Notes: generated by a model not told the origin, from the sequence alone. A stretch of DNA of 64,000 bases from Pseudomonas sp. Irchel s3f7 (GCF_900187615.1 NZ_FYDO01000030.1:1-64000), one strand, 5' to 3'. Positions 15,547 to 24,810 are shown, counted from the first letter of the stretch. Numbers and translations: made by a program.

Positions 15547-16199
15547 GCAGGCCACCGGTCGCCGACGAACTCAATCTTTGCCTGTGCCACACCTGTGGGC
15601 TGGCCTGCGACGTGACCCATCAACCCCACGAATGCGAGCGTTGCGGCGCCCCCTTGCATCGGCGCAAAACCAATTCGTTGACCCGGACCTGGGCCTACAT
15701 GATCGCGGCGCTGGTGTTCTATATCCCGGCCAATCTGTTGCCGGTGATGAATACCAAAATGGTCGGCAATGGCGCCGACAGCACGATCATGAGCGGCGTT
15801 CTGGAGTTCTGGGAAGCCGGCGCGTGGGACATCGCCCTGATCATTTTTATCGCCAGTATCGCGGTGCCGGGCGTCAAGTTCGTCGCGCTCACCATGCTGC
15901 TGGTGACTGTGCAACGCGACAGCGATTGGGCACGCAAGGAACGTTCTTCGCTGTACCGTTTCGTCGAAGTCATTGGCTACTGGTCGATGCTCGATGTCAT
16001 CGTGGTCGCGCTGGTGGCCTCGCTGGTGAAGTTTCAAGCCCTGGCCGACATCGAGCCGCGCCTGGGCATTTTGTTCTTTGGTCTGGTGGTGGTGTTCACC
16101 ATGCTGTCGGCGATGAGTTTCGACCCGCGCCTGATTTGGGATAAAGAGCAGCAGGACCCACAAACTGAGGAGGTCAAGGATGCAGTCGCAAACCACTAA
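15543..16199 (+). CDS. pqiA: PqiA-family membrane protein, second half
   Basis: A 218-residue inner-membrane protein and the partner of the preceding gene. It has its own Cys-rich head (CLCHTCG..CERCG, about 11-38) and four hydrophobic segments with FYIPANLLPVMNTKMVG and GYWSMLDVIVVALVASLVKFQ, the second PqiA domain. The ATG overlaps the previous stop (ATGA). Its last 20 bases overlap the MCE gene, so all three are probably translated in step. Both Cys heads being retained after the split suggests that each half keeps its own metal site. Confidence 0.88.
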   Translation: MSRPPVADELNLCLCHTCGLACDVTHQPHECERCGAPLHRRKTNSLTRTWAYMIAALVFYIPANLLPVMNTKMVGNGADSTIMSGVLEFWEAGAWDIALIIFIASIAVPGVKFVALTMLLVTVQRDSDWARKERSSLYRFVEVIGYWSMLDVIVVALVASLVKFQALADIEPRLGILFFGLVVVFTMLSAMSFDPRLIWDKEQQDPQTEEVKDAVANH

Positions 16200-17859
16200 C
16201 GAGCCACAAGCTCCCGGGCAGGCCCCGATCAAGACAAGTGGCCGTTTCAGCTTTTCGCTGGTCTGGATCGTGCCGATTGTCGCGGTGCTGGTGGGGATGT
16301 CGCTGGTGGTCCACAGCATTCTGCAAGAAGGCCCCACCGTCGTGGTGAACTTCAAAACCGGTAGCGGGCTGACCGCCAACAAGACCGAGGTCAAGTACCG
16401 CAACGTGGTGATCGGCCATGTCACGGACGTGGAGCTGAGCAACGACCAGAAAAGCGTCAACGCCACCATCAAACTGTCCAAGCAGGCGGAAAGCTTTACC
16501 CGCGAAGACTCGCAGTTCTGGGTGGTAAGGCCACGTATCGGGGCCGGCGGCGTCTCGGGTATCGATACGTTGCTGTCCGGCGATTACATCGGCGCCGATA
16601 TCGGCCAGGCCAATGGCCGCTCGAAAAACTTCCAGGGCCTGGAGAACCCGCCGCCGATCACCTATGGCGAACCGGGCAAGCGTTTCACCTTGATCACCCA
16701 GGACCTGGGGTCGCTGGATATCGGCTCGCCGGTTTACTTCCGCAAGATTCCGGTCGGCCAAGTGGTGGCGTACGCCCTCGATCCGGACGGTAAAGGCGTG
16801 AACATCGAATTGTTCATCCACTCGCCGCACGACAAGTATGTCACCGAAAACACCCGTTTCTGGAACGCCAGCGGCATTGACGTCAACGTTGGCGCCAACG
16901 GTTTTGCGGTCAAGACCGAATCGTTGTCTGCCATCCTGGTCGGTGGCATTGCGTTCCGCGCACCGGATTACAGCCCCAACGATAAACCTGCGGCTGCCGA
17001 ATACGCCTACGAACTGTTCGACGACCAGCAAACCGCCCTCGCCCCGCCTAATGGCAAACCGCAGTACATGTCCATGCGTTTCGACCAGGCCCTGCGCGGA
17101 CTCAAGATCGATGCGCCGGTTGAGTTCCTGGGCATCGAAATCGGCAAAGTGGTGTCGATCAACCTGGATTTCGACGCCAAGAAACGCACTTTCCCGCTCA
17201 ATGTCGGCATTGTGATTTATCCGCAACGCCTGGGGCAGGCCCACGTAAAAATGCTCAAGGCGCTCAATCATGACCCGAGTGACGAAGCCGGTGCGGTGCG
17301 CTTGATCGGCTCCTTTATCGAGAACGGCCTGCGCGCCCAGGCCCGTACCGGCAACTTCCTGACCGGCCAGCTCTACATTTCCATGGATTTCTATCCAAAA
17401 GCCGAGAAGGTCGTGTTCGATGCCACTGCGCGCCCGATCATGATCCCCACCGTGCCGGGCAGCCTCGAACAATTGCAGGAAAAACTCGAAGCCATGGTCG
17501 ACAAGATCAACAAACTGCCCGTGGAACGCATTGCCGGCAACCTCGATGGCAACCTCGTCGAGTTGCGCAAAGGCTTGACGCAATTCAACGGCAAAACATT
17601 GCCTGGTGTGACTACCACCCTGGCGGACCTGAGCAGGACCCTGGAGTCGGCCAATACGACACTGCAGTCGGCCAACTCGACCCTGGCCGAGGATTCACCG
17701 CAACGGGAAAAACTGGGCACGACCCTGGACGAACTGGGACGCACATCGAGATCCTTGCGTGACCTTTCGGATTACCTGGGCCGGCATCCGGAATCGCTGC
17801 TGCGCGGGCGTCCCGACAATGCCGCACCAATGGACCTGAAAGGGCCTCCGCGCAATTGA
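16180..17859 (+). CDS. pqiB: PqiB, MCE-domain lipid-transport protein
   Basis: A 559-residue protein anchored by one N-terminal membrane segment (about 25-47) with a large periplasmic part. Three MCE domains follow: PTVVVNFKTGSGLTANKTEVKYRNVVIG (about 52-135), RFTLITQDLGSLDIGSPVYFRKIPVG (about 170-250) and YMSMRFDQALRGLKIDAPVEFLG (about 290-390). The C-terminal 130 residues are rich in heptad Leu/Ser/Asn repeats (TLADLSRTLESANTTL) that would form the long helical needle. In E. coli PqiB such rings and needle make a tunnel for phospholipids. The ATG is preceded by GAGGAGGTCAAGG and lies inside the upstream gene. Confidence 0.93.
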   Translation: MQSQTTNEPQAPGQAPIKTSGRFSFSLVWIVPIVAVLVGMSLVVHSILQEGPTVVVNFKTGSGLTANKTEVKYRNVVIGHVTDVELSNDQKSVNATIKLSKQAESFTREDSQFWVVRPRIGAGGVSGIDTLLSGDYIGADIGQANGRSKNFQGLENPPPITYGEPGKRFTLITQDLGSLDIGSPVYFRKIPVGQVVAYALDPDGKGVNIELFIHSPHDKYVTENTRFWNASGIDVNVGANGFAVKTESLSAILVGGIAFRAPDYSPNDKPAAAEYAYELFDDQQTALAPPNGKPQYMSMRFDQALRGLKIDAPVEFLGIEIGKVVSINLDFDAKKRTFPLNVGIVIYPQRLGQAHVKMLKALNHDPSDEAGAVRLIGSFIENGLRAQARTGNFLTGQLYISMDFYPKAEKVVFDATARPIMIPTVPGSLEQLQEKLEAMVDKINKLPVERIAGNLDGNLVELRKGLTQFNGKTLPGVTTTLADLSRTLESANTTLQSANSTLAEDSPQREKLGTTLDELGRTSRSLRDLSDYLGRHPESLLRGRPDNAAPMDLKGPPRN

Positions 17860-17876
17860 GTACAGGAGCAACATCC

Positions 17877-18434
17877 ATGGCTTTTCCGCTGAAGTTCACA
17901 TTGCTCGCTTCTGTGTTACTGCTCGCCGCTTGCCGCAGTGACCCGATTCAATTCCACACGCTGACCCCGGCCCAACCGGGCGCTCACCCAAGGAACGCCG
18001 GGACTATTCAGATCGAGACCCTTACCGTTCCACCCCAGGTCGATCGCCCGCAGATCGTCATTCGCGAAGGCGACAGCGGCCTGGCGATTCTGGAAACCCA
18101 ATGGTGGGGTGCCTCGCTCGTCGACGAATTGCGCAGTGCACTGGCCGATCAATTGATCAACAACAATCCGGGTACCCGTCAGGCGCTGGGGGTCAATGTG
18201 CAGCGATTTGATTCGATCCCCGGGCAATATGCGCTGATGGACGTCAAATGGCGTCTGCGCAGCGGAAGTGAAATTGACGGTGTTCGCATCATTTGCCGCA
18301 GCACCCTGCAGACGCCCGCCGGTGCCAGCATCGACGAGTTGGTGCTCGCCCAACAGAAGAACGTCAAGCGACTGGCTGCGCTGATCAACCAGGCGTCGGC
18401 TGGCATACAAAAAGGCTGCCCTGCGTCGCAATGA
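17877..18434 (+). CDS. pqiC: PqiC-type outer-membrane lipoprotein
   Basis: A 185-residue protein with a lipoprotein signal peptide; the lipobox LLAA|C places the lipidated Cys at about residue 19. The rest is an ABC-type transport auxiliary (DUF330/PqiC) domain: IQIETLTVPPQVDRPQIVIR, WWGASLVDELRSALADQL and YALMDVKWRLRSG. It should dock the PqiB needle to the outer membrane. ATG 17877 follows AGGAGCAACATCC; a longer frame beginning 21 bases upstream would put charged residues ahead of the signal peptide. It is the last gene of the pqi operon. Confidence 0.9.
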   Translation: MAFPLKFTLLASVLLLAACRSDPIQFHTLTPAQPGAHPRNAGTIQIETLTVPPQVDRPQIVIREGDSGLAILETQWWGASLVDELRSALADQLINNNPGTRQALGVNVQRFDSIPGQYALMDVKWRLRSGSEIDGVRIICRSTLQTPAGASIDELVLAQQKNVKRLAALINQASAGIQKGCPASQ

Positions 18435-18452
18435 TTTGACGTTTTTTTCTCA

Positions 18453-18478
18453 AGGGGCGGTTTAAATTAGCCGCCCCT
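18453..18478. terminator. GC-rich hairpin after pqiC
   Basis: AGGGGCGG and CCGCCCCT form a perfect 8-bp stem around a 10-base AT-rich loop, 18 bases beyond the pqiC stop. There is no T-run 3' of the stem, so it may slow or stabilise transcript ends rather than work as a classical intrinsic terminator. Confidence 0.4.
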
Positions 18479-18485
18479 CAAACAT

Positions 18486-18505
18486 GCAAATGATTCCTAT
18501 TGATC
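18486..18505. promoter_or_regulatory. Candidate Fur box
   Basis: GCAAATGATTCCTATTGATC lies 79 bases ahead of the ferric-binding-protein ATG. The left half AAATGATT matches pseudomonad Fur sites well; the right half TATTGAT is weaker. The gene order behind it (ferric ABC importer) makes iron control likely. Confidence 0.5.
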
Positions 18506-18583
18506 TAGAATAATTGACGACGTTGCGTTGTCGATTCTCTCTGGTTGAGTCTGCAAGTTAAAAAGAACAGGAGCTGGCGCCGC

Positions 18584-19597
18584 ATGATTTCCCGTTTTCC
18601 GTCCTTTCTGAAAAAAGCCCTGCTGACCACCGCGCTGCTGAGTGCGGGTCACGCTTACGCCGCCGATACCGTCGGTCTGGTGGTCTACAACGCCCAGCAC
18701 GAAAGCCTGACCAAAGCCTGGGTCGAGGGTTTTACCCAGGAAACCGGTATTCCGGTGACGTTGCGCAACGGTGATGACACCGAGATGGGCAATCAGATCG
18801 TTCAGGAAGGTGCAGACTCGCCGGCCGATGTGTTCCTGACCGAAAACTCCCCGGCCATGGTGCTGGTCGACAACGCCGGCCTGTTTTCCCCGCTCGACAA
18901 GAGCACGCTGGAGCAAGTGGACGCCGCTTATCGCCCGGCCCATGGCAAATGGGTCGGCATTGCCGCGCGCTCCACCGTATTCGTCTACAACCCGAGCAAG
19001 CTGACGGAAGCCGACCTGCCGAAATCGATCATGGACCTGGCCGCACCCAGCTGGAAAGGTCGCTGGGCCGCTTCACCGGGCGGTGCCGACTTCCAGGCGA
19101 TCGTCGCCGCCATGCTCGAACAAAAAGGCGAAGCCGCCACACTCGACTGGCTCAAGGCGATGAAAACCAATTTCACCGCGTACCGCGGCAACAGTTCGGT
19201 GCTCAAAGCGGTGAATGCCGGGCAGATCGACAGCGGCGTGATCTATCACTATTACGCTTACGTCGATCAGGCCAAGACCGGCGAGAACAGCAAGAACACC
19301 GCCCTGCACTACTTCAAACACAAAGACCCGGGCGCGTTTGTCAGCATCTCCGGTGGCGGCGTGCTGGCGTCCAGCAAACACAAGGAACAAGCCCAGGCGT
19401 TCCTGAAATACATCACGGGCAAGGATGGCCAGGCGGTGCTGAAGAATGGCAAGTCCTTTGAATACGCCGTGGGCAAGAACGCTGCATCCAACCCTAAACT
19501 GGTGCCTCTGCAACAACTCGATGCGCCGACCGTCGATGCCTCGAAACTCGACAGTAAAAAAGCCGTGGAGCTGATGACACAGGCCGGACTGCTCTAA
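18584..19597 (+). CDS. Ferric-iron ABC transporter, periplasmic binding protein (FbpA/HitA-like)
   Basis: A 337-residue exported protein with a signal peptide of about 25 residues (ending AYA). It belongs to the FbpA group: VVYNAQHESLTKAWVEGFTQETG near the start, SPADVFLTENSPAM, and the adjacent tyrosines in IYHYYAYVDQ that in FbpA coordinate Fe(III). HKDPGAFVSISGGGVLASS is also diagnostic. ATG 18584 follows CAGGAGCTGGCGCCGC, which is better placed than the TTG 39 bases upstream. It heads a three-gene operon with permease and ATPase, and a Fur-like box stands upstream. Putrescine or thiamine relatives are unlikely because of the YY pair. Confidence 0.88.
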   Translation: MISRFPSFLKKALLTTALLSAGHAYAADTVGLVVYNAQHESLTKAWVEGFTQETGIPVTLRNGDDTEMGNQIVQEGADSPADVFLTENSPAMVLVDNAGLFSPLDKSTLEQVDAAYRPAHGKWVGIAARSTVFVYNPSKLTEADLPKSIMDLAAPSWKGRWAASPGGADFQAIVAAMLEQKGEAATLDWLKAMKTNFTAYRGNSSVLKAVNAGQIDSGVIYHYYAYVDQAKTGENSKNTALHYFKHKDPGAFVSISGGGVLASSKHKEQAQAFLKYITGKDGQAVLKNGKSFEYAVGKNAASNPKLVPLQQLDAPTVDASKLDSKKAVELMTQAGLL

Positions 19598-19600
19598 TTG

Positions 19601-21199
19601 ATGCCGGAAATACTGCCTGCGGGAATCGCCAAGCCGATACCCGCAAATTTGCGTCGACGTTCCCGTGGTGCGTTTGCGGGGCGTGGCGGTGCGTGGGTGA
19701 TCGGTTTGTCGGTGCTGGTTTCGCTACTCGCACTGCTGCCGATTGCGTACGTTATCGGCGTGTCCTTGCAGACCGGCTGGGCGAGCGTTGTGACATTGGT
19801 GTTCCGCCCACGGGTTGGCGAGTTGCTGGTCAACACCGTGTTGCTGGTGCTGCTGACGATTCCGTTATGCATCGCATTGGGCGTGACGCTGGCGTGGCTG
19901 ACGGAACGCACGAATCTGCCGGGACGGCGTTGGTGGTCGTTGCTGGCAACCGCGCCGCTGGCGGTGCCCGCCTTCGTTCACAGTTACGCGTGGGTCAGCC
20001 TGGTGCCGCCAATTCACGGGCTGTTCGCCGGCGTGCTGGTATCGGTGATCGCCTATTTCCCGTTTCTATATTTGCCGGTGGCGGCGACATTGCGCCGGCT
20101 CGACCCGGCCATTGAAGACGTCGCCGAATCCATGGGGCTCAAGCCCTGGGCCGTGTTTTTTCGCGTGGTGTTGCCACAACTGCGCCTGGCGATTTGCGGT
20201 GGTGCGTTGCTGGTCGGCTTGCATCTGCTGGCCGAATACGGCCTGTACGCGATGATCCGCTTCGACACGTTCACCACGGCGATCTTCGATCAGTTCAAAT
20301 CCACTTTCAACGGCCCTGCCGCGCACATGCTGGCCAGTGTGCTTGCGTTGTGTTGCCTGGCCATGTTGACGGCGGAATCGGCTGCAAGGGGGACGGCGCG
20401 TTACGCCCGCGTCGGTTCGGGCAGTGCCCGTGAGCAACGGGTCGTGAGCCTGAAAACGCCGTCGACCCTTCTGTCCACAGCGTTGATGATTATGACCTGC
20501 ATCCTTGCCCTGGGTGTTCCGCTGATCACGTTGGGTAAGTGGCTGATCGCCGGGGGCACGCAGGTCTGGGACCTGACCGAGCTGTTGCCTGCCCTGGAGC
20601 AAACGTTGTTGCTCGGGGTGACAGGCGCAGCGCTGACCACCTCTGCGGCGATCCCGATTGCCTGGTTGTCGATTCGTTATCCCGGTCGCCTGCAGCGTGT
20701 GCTGGAAAGCTGCAACTACATCACCAGTTCCCTGCCCGGCATTGTCGTGGCACTGGCGTTGGTGACAGTCACCATCCACTTTGCCCGACCGATCTACCAG
20801 ACCACGATCACCGTGCTGCTGGCCTATCTTTTGATGTTTTTGCCACGGGCCCTGGTGAGTTTGCGTGCCGGTATCGCCCAGGCACCGGTGGAGCTGGAAA
20901 ACATCGCCCGCAGCCTTGGGCGTTCACCCGCCCGCGCGCTGTGGTTGATCACCTTGCGCCTGGCTGCACCGGGCGCTGCCGCTGGTGCAGCTTTGGTGTT
21001 CCTGGCAATCACCAATGAACTGACCGCCACCCTGCTGCTCGCCCCGAACGGCACGCGCACCCTGGCCACCGGGTTCTGGGCGATGACCAGCGAAATCGAT
21101 TACGCCGCCGCAGCCCCCTATGCCCTGTTGATGATCATATTGTCGCTGCCGCTGACCGGGCTCCTTTATCACCAATCGAAGAAAACGGCGGGCCGATGA
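19601..21199 (+). CDS. Ferric-iron ABC transporter permease (FbpB/HitB-like)
   Basis: A 532-residue inner-membrane protein formed of two homologous permease halves, each with about six membrane segments. Each half carries an EAA loop for contact with the ATPase: EDVAESMGLKPWAVFFRVVLPQ in the first (about 170-195) and ELENIARSLGRSPARALWLITLRLAAPG in the second (about 430-460). This fused arrangement is typical of FbpB/HitB/SfuB. The start is ATG 19601, immediately after the TTG that follows the preceding stop; either could be used. The stop overlaps the ATPase start by 4 bases. Confidence 0.9.
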   Translation: MPEILPAGIAKPIPANLRRRSRGAFAGRGGAWVIGLSVLVSLLALLPIAYVIGVSLQTGWASVVTLVFRPRVGELLVNTVLLVLLTIPLCIALGVTLAWLTERTNLPGRRWWSLLATAPLAVPAFVHSYAWVSLVPPIHGLFAGVLVSVIAYFPFLYLPVAATLRRLDPAIEDVAESMGLKPWAVFFRVVLPQLRLAICGGALLVGLHLLAEYGLYAMIRFDTFTTAIFDQFKSTFNGPAAHMLASVLALCCLAMLTAESAARGTARYARVGSGSAREQRVVSLKTPSTLLSTALMIMTCILALGVPLITLGKWLIAGGTQVWDLTELLPALEQTLLLGVTGAALTTSAAIPIAWLSIRYPGRLQRVLESCNYITSSLPGIVVALALVTVTIHFARPIYQTTITVLLAYLLMFLPRALVSLRAGIAQAPVELENIARSLGRSPARALWLITLRLAAPGAAAGAALVFLAITNELTATLLLAPNGTRTLATGFWAMTSEIDYAAAAPYALLMIILSLPLTGLLYHQSKKTAGR

Positions 21200-22266
21200 A
21201 CACGCTCGAACTGCACTCACTGAACAAAACCTATGGCACCCATCGTGCCCTGCACAACGTCAGCCTGTCAGTGCCCAGCGGCAGCCGCACCGTCATTGTC
21301 GGCCCCTCGGGGTCTGGCAAAACCACTTTGCTGCGAATGATCGCAGGCTTCGAATTCCCCGATTCCGGACGTCTGTCGCTCAACGGCCAGACCCTGGTCG
21401 ACAACACGCACGAAGTACCGGCGCACCAGCGCCTGATCGGCTACGTGCCGCAGGACGGTGCACTGTTCCCGCACATGACGGTGGCGGCCAACATCGGCTT
21501 CGGCCTGTCGACCAAGGGCTCGGCCCGGCAGCATCGCATCGATGAGTTGATGGACAGCGTGGCGCTGGATTCGAACATGGCCGAGCGCTGGCCCCACGAA
21601 TTGTCCGGTGGTCAGCAGCAACGTGTGGCACTGGCCCGCGCCTTGGCACAGCAACCGCGACTGATGTTGCTGGATGAGCCGTTCTCGGCACTCGATACCG
21701 GTTTGCGCGCCGCCATGCGCAAAATGGTCGCACGATTGCTCGAAGACACCGGCGTCACCGCCATTCTGGTCACCCATGACCAGAGCGAAGCTTTGTCATT
21801 CGCCGATCAGCTGGCAGTGATGCGTCACGGTCAACTGGTGCAATCGGGGCATCCGCTGGACCTCTACCGTTACCCCGAGGATGAACAAACCGCGCTGTTT
21901 CTCGGCGATGCCGTGGTCATGCCGGCGCGCATCGAGGCCGGCTGGGCCCATTGTGATCTGGGGCGAATTCCGGTCAACAACCACCGCAACAACAACTCGG
22001 CGCAGATCATGCTGCGGCCTGAACAGCTGCAACTGCTCAGCATCCTGCCCAGCGATGCAGAGGTTGCCGGTTGCCGTGCGGTCGTCACCGACCGGGATTT
22101 CAGCGGCAATACCTGCACCCTGACCGTGGAGCTGCAGCCTTTGGCCAACAGCGAACAATCCGGTCGGTCATTGCTGGTCCGCAGCTCCGGCATGTATGCG
22201 CCGCCCGCCGGCAGCACGGTCCAGGTCTCGACCATCGGCCACGCCCACGTCCTGAGCGAGGTTTGA
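21196..22266 (+). CDS. Ferric-iron ABC transporter ATP-binding protein (FbpC-like)
   Basis: A 356-residue ATPase. It has Walker A GPSGSGKTT (about 36-44), the Q-loop near YVPQDGALFPHMTV, signature LSGGQQQR, Walker B LMLLDEPFSALD and the switch His in VTHDQ. Residues about 240-356 form the C-terminal regulatory (TOBE-like) region, of the size seen in FbpC. The ATG overlaps the permease stop (ATGA). Ten bases after its own stop lies the end of the convergent recombinase gene, so there is hardly any room for a terminator between the two. Confidence 0.92.
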   Translation: MNTLELHSLNKTYGTHRALHNVSLSVPSGSRTVIVGPSGSGKTTLLRMIAGFEFPDSGRLSLNGQTLVDNTHEVPAHQRLIGYVPQDGALFPHMTVAANIGFGLSTKGSARQHRIDELMDSVALDSNMAERWPHELSGGQQQRVALARALAQQPRLMLLDEPFSALDTGLRAAMRKMVARLLEDTGVTAILVTHDQSEALSFADQLAVMRHGQLVQSGHPLDLYRYPEDEQTALFLGDAVVMPARIEAGWAHCDLGRIPVNNHRNNNSAQIMLRPEQLQLLSILPSDAEVAGCRAVVTDRDFSGNTCTLTVELQPLANSEQSGRSLLVRSSGMYAPPAGSTVQVSTIGHAHVLSEV

Positions 22267-22276
22267 TCGCCGCGCT

Positions 22277-23254
22277 TCAAAGGTCGAAGCGATCGACCGC
22301 CCGGCGCCGTTCATTGTCATCACGCACGTCGTAATTGGCCGTGGTCTGGATGTTGCTGTGGTGGGCCAGTTTCTGTGCAATCGACAAATCGTGCTCTTCG
22401 ATCACCCGGGTAATGAATGAGCGCCGGAAATCGTGGGGCATGATTTTCACCCCGACCTGGGCGCCCCGTTGCCGCGCGATGTAGTAGATCGCATGTTTGG
22501 TGATGCGCTCGCGGGTGATGTGGCTGCCACGGCGAATGCGGTTGAACAGGAACGGATCGTCCTCCTCCCCCTCCTTCAACATCGAACGACGCAATTCCAG
22601 CCAGGCTTCAAGTTTGGCGAACGCCCAGGCCGGTGCGTACTTGATCAGCTGTTTGTTGCCCTTGGCGGTGACGCGCAGGCTGCGCTCAGCGAAGTCGACC
22701 TGGTTGAGCTCCAGGTTCACCGATTCCGATTTCCGCATCCCCGAACCGTACAAAATCCCGATGATCGCCGCGTCACGCAGGCCTTGTGGCCGTGGGTCGG
22801 CGGCGCAGACCGCCATCAACTCCTGGATCAGTGACCGCCTGAGATTGCGCCCCTGGGACAGTCGCGTCCCGGCGATGCCCTTCACCGAACGCATCTTCAG
22901 CAGGTGTTCCTGGGAAATCAGGCTCATGCGCCACGCTTCGTTCATGACGCCGCGCACCGCATTGACGTACAGCGAGGAAGTGTTCGGTGCGTAGCCATCC
23001 TCACGCAGGGTCGCGACCAGCGCGATCACGTCTTCAGGCTGCAGGTTGTGCCAAGGGATCTCCTCGATATCGATATCTTCGAAGCCCAACCGGTCGGCAG
23101 CGTCCTGCAACACATAACGCATGGTCAGTTGGCTGGACGGCGCGAGTCGCGCCAGATACACGGTGAGCGGGTTGACGGAGGGATTACGTAAATCAGCAAC
23201 GGGTAACTCAATCAAACGAACGGCCTTGAAATAGATAGGTGTAACAAAAGACAA
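22277..23254 (-). CDS. Orphan tyrosine recombinase / integrase
   Basis: A 325-residue site-specific recombinase. A SAM-like N-terminal core-binding domain spans about 25-125. The catalytic domain follows with every expected residue: R174 (YGSGMRKSE), K198 (VTAKGNK), H274 and R277 (PHDFRRSF), H298/H299 (LAHHSNIQTT) and nucleophile Y308 (TANYDV). No excisionase, phage, transposon or attachment-site tRNA lies nearby. Its codon use looks like that of its neighbours, so it does not look newly acquired. Possible roles include a domesticated inversion or resolution enzyme or the remnant of an old element. I do not recognise it as XerC/XerD, which have different N-termini and contexts. Confidence 0.85.
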   Translation of the reverse strand: MSFVTPIYFKAVRLIELPVADLRNPSVNPLTVYLARLAPSSQLTMRYVLQDAADRLGFEDIDIEEIPWHNLQPEDVIALVATLREDGYAPNTSSLYVNAVRGVMNEAWRMSLISQEHLLKMRSVKGIAGTRLSQGRNLRRSLIQELMAVCAADPRPQGLRDAAIIGILYGSGMRKSESVNLELNQVDFAERSLRVTAKGNKQLIKYAPAWAFAKLEAWLELRRSMLKEGEEDDPFLFNRIRRGSHITRERITKHAIYYIARQRGAQVGVKIMPHDFRRSFITRVIEEHDLSIAQKLAHHSNIQTTANYDVRDDNERRRAVDRFDL

Positions 23255-23404
23255 AAAACGGAGTGGGTTCAGCGATGGCCGCTACGCTGCCGGTCATGGC
23301 CGGGAAAGTCAACGCCGTGGCGCCCCGACACGACCGACGTGATAGATGAACTGCAACATGGCTTTGCTAATTGTGGTCGCAACGGATCGCGGCAGGAGCA
23401 AACC

Positions 23405-24784
23405 ATGAAAATCAGTGTATTTGGTAGCGGTTACGTGGGCCTGGTGCAGGCGGCTGTCCTGGCTGAAGTCGGGCATGACGTGGTTTGCATGGACATCGAC
23501 GAGAAAAAGGTCGAATGGCTGCAACAGGGCCACGTGAGCATTTTCGAGCCGGGGCTGGCCAGCCTGGTGCGCGAAAGCCTGGACGCCGGACGGCTGCAGT
23601 TCACCACCGACGAGAAGTTCGCGGTGCAGCATGGCCAGGTGCTGTTCATCGCGGTCGGTACACCGTCCAGGGAAGATGGATCGGCGGATCTGCGCTACGT
23701 GATGTCGGTCGGCGAAGCGGTGGCACGGCATCGTGAGCAACCGGTGATTCTGGTGGAAAAATCCACCGTCCCCGTGGGCACTGGCGATGCCCTGCGCGCG
23801 CACATCGACAAATGCCTGATCGCGGTCGGCCGCTTGTTGCAGTTCGATATCGTCTCCAACCCGGAATTTCTCAAGGAAGGCTCGGCCGTGGCCGACTGCC
23901 GACGCCCGGACCGTATCGTGATCGGCTGCGAGCGCGAAGACGTGCGTGATGTGATGCGCGATCTGTACTCGCCCTTCAACCGCAATCATGAACGCATCAT
24001 GTTCATGGACCTGCGCAGTGCCGAACTGACCAAGTACGCCGCCAACTGCATGCTGGCGACCAAGATCAGCTTCATCAACCAGATCGCCGAACTGGCTGAA
24101 CACCTGGGGGCCGACATCGAATCGGTGCGCCTGGGCATCGGCGCCGATTCGCGAATCGGTTACCACTTCATCTATCCCGGCTGCGGGTATGGCGGTTCGT
24201 GTTTCCCCAAGGACATGCGCGCCCTGATCCACAGCGCCGAAGAAGCCCATTGCTCAAGCGATCTGTTGCAAGCGGTCGAAGCGATCAACCAGCGGCAAAA
24301 ACACAAACTCTTCGAGCGCATCAACGCGTTTTACCAGGGGGATTTGCGCGGCAGGACCTTTGCCGTGTGGGGCCTGGCGTTCAAACCGAACACCGATGAC
24401 ATGCGCGACGCACCGAGCCGGGTGTTGCTCGAATCCTTGTGGGCGGCCGGGGCCAGTGTGCGTGCGTTCGATCCGGAAGCCATGCAGGAAACCCAGCAGC
24501 TGTATCCCGACGAGTCGAAACTGATGCTCATGGGCACACCGGAATCGGTGCTCTCCGGCGCCGATGCGCTGATCATTTGCACGGAGTGGCAGCAGTTCAA
24601 GGCGCCGGACTTCAACCTGCTCCAGCAGCGGCTCAACGCCCCGGTGATCTTCGACGGCCGCAACCTCTACGACGCCGATCGCCTGGCGCGCAACGGCTTC
24701 AAGTACTTCCCGATAGGCCGTGGCGAGTCACGCAAGCTACCGATTCCGTATCAGCAGTGGTCGGCGGCTTCGGTGGTGGCATAA
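23405..24784 (+). CDS. ugd: UDP-glucose 6-dehydrogenase
   Basis: A 459-residue enzyme that oxidises UDP-glucose to UDP-glucuronate with two NAD+. The N-terminal Rossmann fold opens with ISVFGSGYVGLVQAAVLAEVGHDVVCMD. FDIVSNPEFLKEGSAVADC is the UDP-glucose dehydrogenase signature, GCGYGGSCFPKD carries the catalytic cysteine, and WGLAFKPNTDDMRDAPS opens the C-terminal UDP-binding domain. ATG 23405 follows CAGGAGCAAACC, so the 22-codon upstream extension is rejected. The product feeds exopolysaccharide or lipid A modification, but no such cluster adjoins. It is divergent from the recombinase gene, with 150 bases between the starts. Confidence 0.93.
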   Translation: MKISVFGSGYVGLVQAAVLAEVGHDVVCMDIDEKKVEWLQQGHVSIFEPGLASLVRESLDAGRLQFTTDEKFAVQHGQVLFIAVGTPSREDGSADLRYVMSVGEAVARHREQPVILVEKSTVPVGTGDALRAHIDKCLIAVGRLLQFDIVSNPEFLKEGSAVADCRRPDRIVIGCEREDVRDVMRDLYSPFNRNHERIMFMDLRSAELTKYAANCMLATKISFINQIAELAEHLGADIESVRLGIGADSRIGYHFIYPGCGYGGSCFPKDMRALIHSAEEAHCSSDLLQAVEAINQRQKHKLFERINAFYQGDLRGRTFAVWGLAFKPNTDDMRDAPSRVLLESLWAAGASVRAFDPEAMQETQQLYPDESKLMLMGTPESVLSGADALIICTEWQQFKAPDFNLLQQRLNAPVIFDGRNLYDADRLARNGFKYFPIGRGESRKLPIPYQQWSAASVVA

Positions 24785-24810
24785 GTCTGGTCAGGATAAT
24801 CATTAAACCT

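Noticed and set aside
22267..23404. Genomic island or prophage edge at the recombinase
   Set aside because: No tRNA, no direct repeats seen, neighbouring genes are ordinary and composition does not change.
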